A DNA stretch of 64,000 nucleotides from NCBI GenBank assembly GCA_047602475.1, contig JASGHE010000004.1:186001-250000 (forward strand). Direction: 5' to 3'. The notes under the pieces were generated by a model. It was not told the origin of the DNA and made no database searches. It worked only from the letters and a program-made list of their open reading frames with translations. The translations under genes were made by a program, and so were the position numbers. Positions 8,493 through 16,926 of the stretch are shown one piece after another. Each line of letters opens with the position of its first letter. The first letter of the stretch is position 1. The DNA is from JAEUIE01 sp047602475. Lineage in GTDB: Bacteria > Planctomycetota > Planctomycetia > Gemmatales > HRBIN36.

Positions 8493-9465
8493 GTTCCAGT
8501 TCCTCTTGCATCTGCTCAAGCGCCTCCCGGGCACACGAAGCGAGTTCCGGCTCTTCCTCATCGACCAACCGGTCAAGCTCCGGCCAGAGCAGCGTGATGC
8601 CCTCGTCAGCGATGGCCTGAATGGATTCGAGCACGATGTGCCTGTTCTCACTGGCGAGCCCCTGCTTGAACCATTGCAGAGCCTGCCGTTCGCCGATACG
8701 GGCCAAAGCAGCGCGGGCCGCGTGACGAACTTCGCCGTCACGATCATACCGGGCATCCTGAAGATACATCAGCACAGCCTGACGCCGCAGTGGCTCCCAC
8801 CACCCCAGGCTGCTGATCGCCGCCGCACGTACGTCGAGATCGCTCGAGCGCGCGCCGGAGAGAATGATCTGCTCCGAAGCCAGGCTCGGGTGGTGCCGCA
8901 GGCCGATCAGCGCCGCCACCGCCAGCGGAGATTGCTGGAACTGCCCCTGGCGATGGACAAACCATCGCTTCGCCGAAGAGGTTTTGCCCGGAAGAGTTCG
9001 TGCCGCGATTTCACGCAAATAGTCACCGGCCTGCACCGTGGGCGACCAGGCCAGAGCCAGGATCGCCTCCTCCGCCAACGGTTGATTCGGGCTGTCTCGA
9101 AGCATGCGTACCAGTGCCGGTCCCGCGTCTGCCCGCAGCTCCAGGATCGCGTCCAGCCAGTCAGCCAGTTCCTGATAAGGCAGGCGATCAAGTCGCGCAG
9201 GGACTGACTCTTTTGCCTTGTTCAGATACTCCACCAGATGATCTTCAAGAGCGGTGATCCGAGAGACCTGCATCTCATAGGCTTCTTGCTCGAAATGTTC
9301 CTCAGAAAGGTCTTGAGAAAATTGCTTGGCTCGCCGTTGATGGCGGATCGCCTCACTGAAGAGGTGAATCAACAGCGGATGCATCTTGGAGCCATGCAGG
9401 TCCCAAACGGCCTCCAGCATCTCTCCCAGGCGTGCCTCCGCTACAATCTGCCGCAGATGCCGCAC
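8479..9465 (-). CDS. HEAT-repeat protein (separate gene or frameshifted continuation of its neighbour)
   Basis: A 328-residue protein built almost wholly of alpha-helical HEAT-type repeats, for example DLDVRAAAISSLGWWEP, DRDGEVRHAARAALARIGE and ENRHIVLESIQAIADEG, spaced about 30-35 residues apart. Such arrays are protein-binding scaffolds; no catalytic motif is seen. The start is a GTG at 9465 with AAGGA five bases upstream, overlapping the end of the preceding gene by 25 bases. The C-terminus of that gene (TLEG followed by RCGICGRL) and the residues encoded just upstream of this start (IAVRHLRQIV) would join smoothly if one base were missing near 9471, giving one 522-residue protein. Either a coupled overlapping gene or a -1 frameshift fits. 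Confidence 0.7.
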   Translation of the reverse strand: MRHLRQIVAEARLGEMLEAVWDLHGSKMHPLLIHLFSEAIRHQRRAKQFSQDLSEEHFEQEAYEMQVSRITALEDHLVEYLNKAKESVPARLDRLPYQELADWLDAILELRADAGPALVRMLRDSPNQPLAEEAILALAWSPTVQAGDYLREIAARTLPGKTSSAKRWFVHRQGQFQQSPLAVAALIGLRHHPSLASEQIILSGARSSDLDVRAAAISSLGWWEPLRRQAVLMYLQDARYDRDGEVRHAARAALARIGERQALQWFKQGLASENRHIVLESIQAIADEGITLLWPELDRLVDEEEPELASCAREALEQMQEELERARR

Positions 9466-10046
9466 CGCAATCCTTCCAGGGTACGATGCAAAGCTCGCAC
9501 CGCTGCTTCACCCATGCGCTGAGGGAAGTCGTTCAGATAATCAGCGAAGCCGTCAAAGGTCACTACTTCGGAGGCGTAGAAATGAACCAGGGGGAAGTCA
9601 TCCGCCTGGGCAACCCGCTCCAACAACATGGGCAGGCTATCATCACGGGCCAGCATCCGCAGGCAATGGGCAACGTCAATCCAATACCAGGCCTGTTCAA
9701 CCGGGTCATCGGTCAACACTCGATTCAACTGGCTTTCGAGAATAGCGCAGGCCTCTTCGGTCCCCAACTCAGCCAGCGCCCGCACCCGCACCACATACGA
9801 TAGCCCCGGCACCAGGCTGGCTTGTACTCGATCCTGCTGGTTGTTCCGAAGCCAGAGGCTGTAGCGCTTACAGGTCAGTTCCAGTTCAGCTTCGTCCAGA
9901 GCGCCGCCGTTGTAGAGATCAACATGCTGACGAGATACTTCTGATAGCGGCTCATCAAGATCGTGTTGGGAAAGATACCACCATCGACCTGCCAGGCCCG
10001 CAGCGATAAGAACCAGAATGGTCAAACTGATCCAGACAAAGAGCAT
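9441..10046 (-). CDS. Membrane-anchored helical protein, first gene of the overlapping cluster
   Basis: A 201-residue protein with one membrane segment at the very N-terminus (about residues 2-24), then an acidic helical region with repeat-like helices (RVRALAELGTEEACAIL, AWYWIDVAHCLRMLARDD, RMGEAAVRALHRTLEG). These resemble HEAT repeats and run toward the HEAT-repeat gene that overlaps its 3' end by 25 bases. The frame can be extended to 10127, but I chose the ATG at 10046 because the membrane segment begins directly there; its ribosome site is weak. No enzyme motif is seen. It may anchor the HEAT scaffold to the membrane, or be the N-terminal part of the same protein if a base is missing near 9471. 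Confidence 0.6.
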   Translation of the reverse strand: MLFVWISLTILVLIAAGLAGRWWYLSQHDLDEPLSEVSRQHVDLYNGGALDEAELELTCKRYSLWLRNNQQDRVQASLVPGLSYVVRVRALAELGTEEACAILESQLNRVLTDDPVEQAWYWIDVAHCLRMLARDDSLPMLLERVAQADDFPLVHFYASEVVTFDGFADYLNDFPQRMGEAAVRALHRTLEGLRCGICGRL

Positions 10047-10208
10047 AGTCAGCTTCGTTCGGTCATTGGTGGGAGTGTGGCTTGTGCCCAGTTTTATTCT
10101 AACAAAAGTCGGGCCTGAACCACGCACCTTTTTTTCGTGAGCACCTAAAACCCATTGATTAAGAATACCACATAAACGAATGTCGGTATGGATCGCAACA
10201 AGTTTGCC

Positions 10209-10904
10209 CTATCCTGGTTGATCCATGCGATTCTTCACGAAGAGATACACCACCAGAGGTCCCAGCGACGCGGCGACGAACCACGCTACGACCTCCCACG
10301 AGATCAACCCCTGGTACGTTTCCACCTTGGCGAGTTCCGCTCCTGTCATGACGTAGACCGTCGTGAGCGGCAGCAGCCCCAGCCAGGTCACCAGCCAGAA
10401 CTGCCACAGGGGCATCTGCGTGCGACCGAAGTAAAGATTCTCCAGAAAGTACGGAATCAGCGGGTTCAACCGGCATGATAAGAGAACCAGCCAACCCGTC
10501 TGTGTTCGATCTTCATTGAACCGCTGGAGCTTCGGAAAGAAGCGGAACAAGGTCGCGTCACGCAGCAAGTGTCTGCTGAAAAGAAACGCCAGGCTCGCCC
10601 CGACGCTGGAACTGAAGCTGGAGAGAGGCAGCCCCCACCAGCCAAACAGCCAACCGCCGAGCACAGCGAGCAACAACGATGTCGGCCCCGGCACTGAGAT
10701 CGCTGTTAAAAAGACAAACCCCGCCACATAAGCAAAGCCCATCAAGATGGGATGTTCGCCAACTTGCGATCGCGCCCAGAGCATCACCTCTCTGGAATAA
10801 GCAAGAACATCATTCCATGGAATAAAGAGGGCAACGAGAGCGAGCAGGATCAAAAGTATTACTTGATCCTGAAGACAATGAAGTATGCGGCGGAAGAAAG
10901 ACAT
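10209..10904 (-). CDS. TVP38/TMEM64-family (VTT/DedA-like) inner-membrane protein
   Basis: A 231-residue polytopic membrane protein with about five to six hydrophobic segments. The central VTT domain is recognisable from the segment AISVPGPTSLLLAVLGGWLFG, the following SSSVGASLAFLFSRHLLR and the re-entrant-like RLNPLIPYFLENLYFG. Members of the DedA/TVP38 superfamily are proposed to move lipids or maintain membrane homeostasis; the exact role here is open. The start ATG at 10904 directly precedes a short basic N-terminus (MSFFRR) that fits the inside-positive rule. It stands alone, more than 150 bases from the envelope cluster downstream. Confidence 0.85.
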   Translation of the reverse strand: MSFFRRILHCLQDQVILLILLALVALFIPWNDVLAYSREVMLWARSQVGEHPILMGFAYVAGFVFLTAISVPGPTSLLLAVLGGWLFGWWGLPLSSFSSSVGASLAFLFSRHLLRDATLFRFFPKLQRFNEDRTQTGWLVLLSCRLNPLIPYFLENLYFGRTQMPLWQFWLVTWLGLLPLTTVYVMTGAELAKVETYQGLISWEVVAWFVAASLGPLVVYLFVKNRMDQPG

Positions 10905-10969
10905 TCTCGACCAATCTCTGCGACTCTCTACGTCTTCAGCGTCTTATCTATTTATTTTCACGATGTATA

Positions 10970-11257
10970 CTACGCTCCTTTCAGCGTCTTCTCCAAATCT
11001 TGCATCCTGATCAGATCACGATCACGTTCGCCGCCATGCAATCGGAAGATGCCGGGCTGCTCGCCCACTTCACCCGGCAGCATCCGCGCCGTCAGCTGGC
11101 GCTTGATGCTCGCCTGATAGAGTCCAGGCAAACACTTCTCACAAGCCAAACCATACGTCTTGAGTTCGCTCGTCTGCCCATCGCTCCAACGCGCAGCGAT
11201 CTTGTACACAGCCAACTGCCGGCACGTCGGTCCTTCGCAAAGTACGGGGTAGTCCAT
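10970..11257 (-). CDS. Small protein with a four-cysteine zinc-ribbon-like motif
   Basis: A 95-residue protein whose N-terminal half carries two Cys pairs, C7 and C12 (CEGPTC) and C39 and C42 (CEKC), with the spacing of a treble-clef or zinc-ribbon knuckle. The second half is charged (HGGERDRDLIRMQDLEKTL) and probably helical. I do not recognise a named family. It sits between rnc and the TVP38-like gene on the same strand, with repeat Rep-D between it and rnc. A metal-binding structural role is inferred only from the Cys spacing. Confidence 0.65.
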   Translation of the reverse strand: MDYPVLCEGPTCRQLAVYKIAARWSDGQTSELKTYGLACEKCLPGLYQASIKRQLTARMLPGEVGEQPGIFRLHGGERDRDLIRMQDLEKTLKGA

Positions 11258-11275
11258 GAAACAAAGTCCCTGTTG

Positions 11276-11374
11276 TCTGGTTCTCCCCCTTTGCTAAGGG
11301 GAGTCAGAGGGGGTTCTTCCAGCGATCGAAAGAACCCCACCTAACCTCCCCTTGGCAAGGGGAGGAGTCAGACC
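11276..11374 (+). repeat. Rep-D mirrored hairpin pair, copy 1
   Basis: Two hairpins with arms CCCCTT/AAGGGG and CCTCCCCTT/AAGGGGAGG, joined by a spacer containing GAGGGGGTTCTTCC and GAACCCCACCTAAC. Other copies lie at 37907 and, as two tandem units, at 61523. It is located between rnc and the small Cys-motif gene. Confidence 0.85.
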
Positions 11375-11380
11375 TCTTGA

Positions 11381-12097
11381 CTAATCACTCGGATACGGAA
11401 TCTCTTCACCATTCAGCGCCGAAAGAGCATTGAGCGCCGCCTTCTGCTCGGCGTCTTTCTTCGTCTTCCCCCACGCAGCCGGGTAGTAGCGCTGACCGAT
11501 ACTGGCAGCCACCTTAAAACACTTGCTATGCTCCGGCCCTTTCTCATCGAGCAGCACATAGACCGGCGACTCGCCCGTCTCCCGCTGCGTCCACTGCTGC
11601 AACGTCGATTTGTGATTCTCCGCCGAGGTGTTGTTTGCCACCTGTTCGATCTCAGCCGAGAGATGGCGCAGGATAAACGTCTGAGCCTCTTCGTATCCAC
11701 CATCGAGATAGATGGCTCCGATGATCGCTTCCAGAAAATCAGCCAGCACATTGGCCGGCATCTCGGTCTGCATTCCCTTGCCGATCGTCAGGAACTGATG
11801 CAACCCCAACGACTTGCTGATGGCAGCACAGGTCCGCCGGCTGACCACGACCGACTTGATCCGGGTCATATCCCCTTCAGAGAACGTGCTGTACCGGGAA
11901 TAAAGCAACTCGCAAACCACCAGCCCCAGCACCGCATCACCCAGAAACTCCATCCGTTCGTTGGACGCGAGCCGGGTGTTGGCCCCCGAAGCATGAGTGA
12001 GCGCCGAGCGCAGCAACTCAGGCCGCTGGAAACGATATTCCAGCACCGCCTGACAGCGGTCGAGCAAATCGGTAGAGGAGAGAGTCGCCGTTGCCAT
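11381..12097 (-). CDS. rnc: Ribonuclease III
   Basis: A 238-residue double-strand-specific endoribonuclease that processes rRNA precursors and structured RNAs. The catalytic domain (1-about 155) has the signature NERMEFLGDAVLGLVV with the active-site Glu and Asp, and the second acidic site in ADFLEAIIGAIYLDGG. A double-stranded RNA-binding domain occupies about 165-232 (HKSTLQQWTQ... AAWGKTKKDAEQKAALNALSAL). Length and order are typical. The ATG at 12097 has an AAAGG-like site upstream. It is not in the usual operon with era or acpP. The intergenic region upstream contains repeat Rep-B. Confidence 0.96.
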   Translation of the reverse strand: MATATLSSTDLLDRCQAVLEYRFQRPELLRSALTHASGANTRLASNERMEFLGDAVLGLVVCELLYSRYSTFSEGDMTRIKSVVVSRRTCAAISKSLGLHQFLTIGKGMQTEMPANVLADFLEAIIGAIYLDGGYEEAQTFILRHLSAEIEQVANNTSAENHKSTLQQWTQRETGESPVYVLLDEKGPEHSKCFKVAASIGQRYYPAAWGKTKKDAEQKAALNALSALNGEEIPYPSD

Positions 12098-12175
12098 AGC
12101 CTTTCATTTCTTCCGTGTTTCTGCAAGGTACCGCAGGCGAAGGGCAAGGTCAACGGGGTTGTCGGAAAAATAACC

Positions 12176-12286
12176 GTAGGGCACGCTGTGCGTGCCTCCC
12201 CATCGCTGGTCGTAGTTACGTGGAATTCATCATTGGAGTAGCAGGGTCGGCAGCCAGTCGTGGGAAGGCACGCACAGCGTGCCCTA
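12176..12286 (+). repeat. Rep-B mirrored hairpin pair, copy 1
   Basis: GTAGGGCACGCTGTGCGTGCC at the left end (split GTAGG + GCACGCTGTGCGTGCC) and its reverse complement at the right. Each is itself a hairpin, GGCACGC against GCGTGCC, with the loop TGT on the left and ACA on the right. It lies between the divergent rnc and the 12330 gene. Confidence 0.88.
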
Positions 12287-12329
12287 CATAAAGCTTGTCC
12301 TGCCAACTAGCTCATGACACAATGGCTGC

Positions 12330-14048
12330 ATGGCAAGCCCAGCACAACATCAGTCAATCCTAAAACCCCGCAGGCGCTGGGGCTGGCGAATGCTACTGGT
12401 CATAATCATAGCCTTGGTCACCTGGTGGGGCCTGGGATGGTACCTTTCACCTCGACCGGTTTTCACTTTACATTATCCAGATAAAGGCAGCCTCTTCGAG
12501 AATGGTGATAAGGATGGCAATGAATTAGCAGGCTTCGGAGTGGTGCCCTTTGATCGCGAAGGCAAATTGCTAATGGTGCAACGGCCCAACGTACCCGACA
12601 CAGGGCTGGTCACCAACGAATTGATCGAGTTAAGAACAGGTCGAGTAATCGCCGCCCATAGCATCGGCCAGCAGGAACTTAAAGACAGTGAGACCTGGGG
12701 ATATCCTCAACTCTCCTTCCGTGTTCATGACGGCGAACCCAATGGCGACATCGTTATTGATGGCTACACCAAGGTTGGAGATGAATACTGTCGATGCCTG
12801 TGGTCCTGGAATGCAATCACCAATCAAAAGAAAAGGATCAAAGTCTATCCCCCCGATGTTGACATTAGCATCAGCAGGGACGGCTCGACACTGCTGGAAA
12901 AGTCTCATGTCTCTCCTATTCTGCTGACCGCTTTGGCCCCATCAGGACTTCCCAGTTCACTGACCGCTATCTTGCTCGCCGGCCAGGAAATGTATCAAGG
13001 CCTGGGCATAGAGGTCTGCCGTGTCTATTCGCTGCCCGAACTGACCTTGCGGTCGACGATCAACATTCCACCGCCATTCAGCCTCTCTCATGTGGAACTT
13101 TCGTCAGATGGACGATGGCTTCTTCTCCGAGACGGCACTCTGCCTATTGGGATGATGAGTCCCCTGAAGAAAACGATTCTGCACATACAGGGCAATATCG
13201 GCGGAATGACCAAATACAATCAGTCGATCAGGCTGCCGCGCGAGTTGCGTATCTACGAAACGCACTCAGGAAACCTCTGGCACAGAGAGACTGACTACCC
13301 AGGCTACCTGAGTAATGAAATAGGAATGTTTGGAATCCTATCCGGTCCCTTGCTGACCATAGTACAGGAGCCTTATGAACTGGAATCGGCTCTGGAATTA
13401 CCCATGCCTGAACGAATCAAGGCCGTTAAAGAACAGGCATCGCAAATCGCTCAGAAGCAGCGTTCAGTATTACATATCCCTTCACGCACGTGGATTACAG
13501 TGAAGCCGAACCACCCCTCGTTCACCAGTCAAGTCATTGACAGCCGTCGACCAGAGATCGTCCGTTGGATCAGATCGCCGCTGTTCTCTGCCGAGGGCGA
13601 ACTCATTCAAGAGACTAACAACCAGGGAGTGACACAAACTCTCGCGACCTTCGATAAGCCCGGCTGGCAACCTCAACTGCTCAAGAACTCCTCGCAGTTG
13701 GTGGCTTTTCACGCCTCACCTCTACCCTTCCCTGACTGGCTCAGCGACTTACTTCGCAAGAACCAAACCCTGGCAGATTGGCTCGATGAAGACCGCACCG
13801 AAATCATCGTGTATGACTATCTGACGAAGAATGTGACCTGGCGAAAAACCATCGGCCGTGAAGACCGTTCCCCGTATTATCTGACCTCTGCCCATAACTA
13901 CATGATTGTGCAGCAGACCATAGACCAGGAATATGTACTGACCGTGCTTGCTCTTCCCATGAAGTACTGGTCCCCCTGGTGGTCAAGAGCCGCCGGGTTG
14001 ATTATGGGCTTCCTGGCATTCTGGATATTGTTCAACCGCCATTCGTAG
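12330..14048 (+). CDS. Large membrane protein of unknown function, propeller-like exterior
   Basis: A 572-residue protein with a basic N-terminus (KPRRRWGWR), a membrane segment at about 20-39, a long middle region rich in beta-strand-like stretches, and a second membrane segment at the very C-terminus (about 549-570, AAGLIMGFLAFWILF). The middle contains recurrent patterns such as FDREGKLLMV, SISRDGSTLLEKS and ELSSDGRWLLLRDG, which resemble beta-propeller blades (WD40/YVTN style). I do not recognise a named family. Both termini would lie in the cytoplasm with the large domain outside. The stop codon TAG at 14046-14048 is supplied by the first bases of repeat Rep-B. Confidence 0.75.
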   Translation: MASPAQHQSILKPRRRWGWRMLLVIIIALVTWWGLGWYLSPRPVFTLHYPDKGSLFENGDKDGNELAGFGVVPFDREGKLLMVQRPNVPDTGLVTNELIELRTGRVIAAHSIGQQELKDSETWGYPQLSFRVHDGEPNGDIVIDGYTKVGDEYCRCLWSWNAITNQKKRIKVYPPDVDISISRDGSTLLEKSHVSPILLTALAPSGLPSSLTAILLAGQEMYQGLGIEVCRVYSLPELTLRSTINIPPPFSLSHVELSSDGRWLLLRDGTLPIGMMSPLKKTILHIQGNIGGMTKYNQSIRLPRELRIYETHSGNLWHRETDYPGYLSNEIGMFGILSGPLLTIVQEPYELESALELPMPERIKAVKEQASQIAQKQRSVLHIPSRTWITVKPNHPSFTSQVIDSRRPEIVRWIRSPLFSAEGELIQETNNQGVTQTLATFDKPGWQPQLLKNSSQLVAFHASPLPFPDWLSDLLRKNQTLADWLDEDRTEIIVYDYLTKNVTWRKTIGREDRSPYYLTSAHNYMIVQQTIDQEYVLTVLALPMKYWSPWWSRAAGLIMGFLAFWILFNRHS

Positions 14049-14156
14049 GGCACGCTGTGCGTGCCTCTCAACGACAGGACACCTTCCCTCCCAACCGTAA
14101 TGACGGCTTCATCGAAATACCGTCAAGCGATTGTGAGGCACGCACAGCGTGCCTAC
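14045..14156 (+). repeat. Rep-B mirrored hairpin pair, copy 2
   Basis: Same ends as the 12176 copy: left arm beginning GTAGGGCACGC, right arm GGCACGCACAGCGTGCCTAC. The TAG stop of the upstream gene lies inside the left end. The middle is not conserved with the other copies. Confidence 0.88.
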
Positions 14157-14214
14157 TTGACCAGCCGCAGCGGATTCGTCCTGCTGAACGGCACCCCCTC
14201 CACCCCCTTCACCT

Positions 14215-16074
14215 TCAGCCACGATAGATACGGCGAACCACCATTCCCCTGCTGCCAAAGTCGCAAAGATAAAGCGGTGGCCCACTGGGCGTGATAAACT
14301 CCACCAGCAGTTCCGGCTTCACCTGCCCCTTGAACTCAACCACCTTCCCTACCATGCCCAACGCATGCAGCACCGGCAACTGCTCCGGGTCAACAGCGTT
14401 AAATCGCCGATCATACGTCAAAAGAATCGGCCCACGGTAGATCGACACCTTATCCTTGCATTCCTTTTCGCCAGCCCAGAAGTGCAAGGACATATCCAAC
14501 TCGATCTCGACCACATCACCCTGCTTCCAGGTTCGTTTCAAAGCCAGATAAGAACCGGCCTTCACCTCGGGCACTTCCTTACCATTGACCTTTACCATCG
14601 TCTTCGCAGACCAGTGAGGGATACGCAGCTTCAGTGTAAACGGCACTTCCTCCGATGGAGTAACCAACAGGCGGATCGTTCCCTGCTTCGGATACTCCGT
14701 CTGCTGATGGAGTTTGACCGTCGTTCCAAAGGGCAGCGTCGTCGTCATCGTGCCAGGACCATACCAGTTCAGCACCAGACCATCTTTGTCTTGCAGTAGC
14801 GCCCAGTCGCTGATCAACCCGAAGCCACGCGCCCCGTTGACGCTGCAACAGTTCAGTTCCGGCGAACCTTCGCGTGCCTGAAAAACAATCTCATGAGCGC
14901 TCGCCTTGCGGACGCCATCCATCGGCGTATTGTAAGTACACCATCTGCCGCTGGGGGAATGCATGCCGAGGACGGAATTGAGCGTCGAGAGTTCCAGTTC
15001 ATCAGCGACGATGGAATTGCCCGTGAGTTTGAGCATCTCCACCCCCATCGCCAACCAGGCGATGGTGCAGCAGGTTTCAATCGCCCCTTGATGATACGGA
15101 TTCCCCTGGGCCTGCTCGCCCGAAGAGAAGCCGCCGTTGTTATGCCGATCCAGCTTGACGATGCTCCACCACCAATGCTCGAAAGCTTGGCGATACTTGA
15201 CATCACCCGTGAGGTAGTAGAGCCGTACTAGTCCCAATATCGGATGCAGACTCTCCCAGCGTGGCTTCGGTGATGTGAAGAACTCGTTACCCGCCAGTGC
15301 CGAGTTGAGATAGTCCCCAGCGAGCGGCTTACCCCCAGCATCCTTGGCAGCGAACTCCTGAGCGATCTGTTTCGCCAGATCGAGATAGGCCTGTGTCGTA
15401 GTCAGCTCATAAAGCATGCACAACGCATCGACCGGGGCCAGGTTCATCTCCGTGCTGCCCGTATCCACCAGCCTCGGCTTCTTGTCACCAAGGAACTTGT
15501 GGCACATCAGATCACCAATCCGGCTGGCACACTTCAGAGCGTTGGCATCACCCGTCTCTTCATGCCAGAGCAGAAGCCCCAGCATCACATGGTAGTGTCC
15601 CCACGCATCCCACGTCGGCCCACCCTTGGCTGTCATGTTCGGTGCATGCCCGGTCAACCTCGATCCCTGTGGCCAGGGGCCAAGATAGCCATCGTCGGCT
15701 TGCAGGCTGATCAGTTCATCAACGAAGCGAACGAGAATCGCCCTTAACTCTTTGTCATGTGTCAACCGATAGACCTGCACCGCCCCAGTCAGATACTTCC
15801 CCGCAAACTCCCCCGCCCACGGTTCCATCAATCGATACGGCTTCCGTTCCCGATCACGAAACATCTCCAGAATCGCCGGGTTCGCTTCGGGCACCAGCTT
15901 CAGCCAGTTCTCGCTGATGCGGGTGATATATTTGCCAGCCAGGCCTTCGAGGTGATATTCCGTTGTCGTGCTTCGCTGCAATACGGGAAGATGAGGTTCA
16001 TCACCAGCGCTTAATCCTGCCGCCAGAACAAGAAATGCAGCCACACCTGAGATGGTTAGAGAAGAGTACTTCAT
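14215..16074 (-). CDS. Secreted glycoside hydrolase family 127-like (beta-L-arabinofuranosidase type)
   Basis: A 619-residue protein with a signal peptide (about 1-23, ending AAGLSAGD). The body is an (alpha/alpha)6 barrel followed by a beta-rich C-terminal region, as in GH127/DUF1680 enzymes. The key catalytic features are visible: the acid/base and Cys cluster in GAIETCCTIAW and the double Cys in ELNCCSVNGARG, which in GH127 form the zinc-thiolate site where a Cys acts as nucleophile. Family members remove beta-L-arabinofuranose or related sugars from plant-type polysaccharides, which fits a heterotrophic planctomycete degrading polysaccharides. It is divergent from the Rrf2 regulator at 16234. 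Family is well supported; the sugar specificity is not. Confidence 0.88.
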   Translation of the reverse strand: MKYSSLTISGVAAFLVLAAGLSAGDEPHLPVLQRSTTTEYHLEGLAGKYITRISENWLKLVPEANPAILEMFRDRERKPYRLMEPWAGEFAGKYLTGAVQVYRLTHDKELRAILVRFVDELISLQADDGYLGPWPQGSRLTGHAPNMTAKGGPTWDAWGHYHVMLGLLLWHEETGDANALKCASRIGDLMCHKFLGDKKPRLVDTGSTEMNLAPVDALCMLYELTTTQAYLDLAKQIAQEFAAKDAGGKPLAGDYLNSALAGNEFFTSPKPRWESLHPILGLVRLYYLTGDVKYRQAFEHWWWSIVKLDRHNNGGFSSGEQAQGNPYHQGAIETCCTIAWLAMGVEMLKLTGNSIVADELELSTLNSVLGMHSPSGRWCTYNTPMDGVRKASAHEIVFQAREGSPELNCCSVNGARGFGLISDWALLQDKDGLVLNWYGPGTMTTTLPFGTTVKLHQQTEYPKQGTIRLLVTPSEEVPFTLKLRIPHWSAKTMVKVNGKEVPEVKAGSYLALKRTWKQGDVVEIELDMSLHFWAGEKECKDKVSIYRGPILLTYDRRFNAVDPEQLPVLHALGMVGKVVEFKGQVKPELLVEFITPSGPPLYLCDFGSRGMVVRRIYRG

Positions 16075-16186
16075 TGTGATTATGCTCCATTCCCTGGCTA
16101 GGTCTGTGTAACCTTCGTAAGGATTCCGTACGATCAGCGTTCAAGACTTCTCGTTTCTCTTACAATATCTTCCAACAGACGATTGG

Positions 16187-16215
16187 GGAAACGACCCTAT
16201 TTCGTAACCGTTTCC
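16187..16215 (+). promoter_or_regulatory. Inverted repeat upstream of the Rrf2 regulator
   Basis: GGAAACG (16187-16193) and CGTTTCC (16209-16215) form a 7-base inverted repeat with a 15-base spacer. It lies 19 bases before the regulator start, in the divergent region shared with the GH127 gene. It could be an operator for autoregulation; this rests on position alone. Confidence 0.35.
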
Positions 16216-16233
16216 ATGATGTGGTAAGAATGT

Positions 16234-16674
16234 ATGATTTCCCAGTCTGTTGAATATGCCCTTCGTGCAGTCGTTCATCTCTCCCAGTTCGCACCCGAAG
16301 CGCGAACCACTGAAGAAATCGCTGAACACACCAAGGTTCCTCGTGCCTACCTCTCGAAAGTCCTGCAATGCCTGTCTCGAGAGAAGGTGGTGCTGACACA
16401 ACGCGGCATCGGAGGTGGTATTTCACTGGTGAAGAAGCCACACGAATTGACAATGCTGGAAGTCATTAACGCCGTCGAACCGATGAACCGGATCAAACGA
16501 TGCCCGCTGGGCATACCCATGCATGGTACTCAACTCTGTGCTCTCCACCGGAAACTGGACAACGCCCTGGCAACGATTGAAAAGGCCTTTGCCGATACCA
16601 CCTTTGCCGACATCATTCATGAACGAACAATCAGCGCCCCTCTCTGCGTGCTGCCCTTCCGTCACCGAGCCTAG
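16234..16674 (+). CDS. Rrf2-family transcriptional regulator
   Basis: A 146-residue winged-helix regulator. The N-terminal 75 residues match the Rrf2 family closely (SQSVEYALRAVVHLSQ, AYLSKVLQCLSREKVV, GGGISLVKKPHELTMLEV). The following region contains Cys residues in KRCPLG and TQLCALHRKLD and a further one near the C-terminus, in the part where IscR and NsrR hold their iron-sulfur cluster. The spacing (12 residues between the first two) is not the canonical IscR pattern, so cluster binding is possible but not shown. It probably senses iron-sulfur status, nitric oxide or redox state and represses its own promoter. It is divergent from the GH127 gene and followed by a long leader before the outer-membrane gene. 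Confidence 0.88.
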   Translation: MISQSVEYALRAVVHLSQFAPEARTTEEIAEHTKVPRAYLSKVLQCLSREKVVLTQRGIGGGISLVKKPHELTMLEVINAVEPMNRIKRCPLGIPMHGTQLCALHRKLDNALATIEKAFADTTFADIIHERTISAPLCVLPFRHRA

Positions 16675-16926
16675 TGTCTGGCAAACTTGAGTATTTATTA
16701 TCTATTTTGAACGCAATTATTCCGTGCTCCTCCTTCTATCCATCCTTCATTGAACGTACCTTCCGCTCAGCATATCTGTTCCCAATTAAGACATCTCTAT
16801 CCACTAGTCATCTAGTTCGCCTGTTACCAACGGAGCCAAAGCGACGATTCGTAGTATGTCCACTTGGAAAGTGGTTCTCTCTTCCCGGTCTGTTCAAGCA
16901 ACACGGATGTTTCTGGAGGCCTATTC
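16675..16926 (+). other. Intergenic region without a recognisable gene
   Basis: About 250 bases, relatively AT-rich in its first part, between the Rrf2 gene and the outer-membrane protein gene. It holds no convincing coding frame and none of the repeat families. A small hairpin CCACTT/AAGTGG with a three-base loop lies at about 16860-16874. A promoter for the downstream gene is expected here, but no clear boxes could be chosen. Confidence 0.4.
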
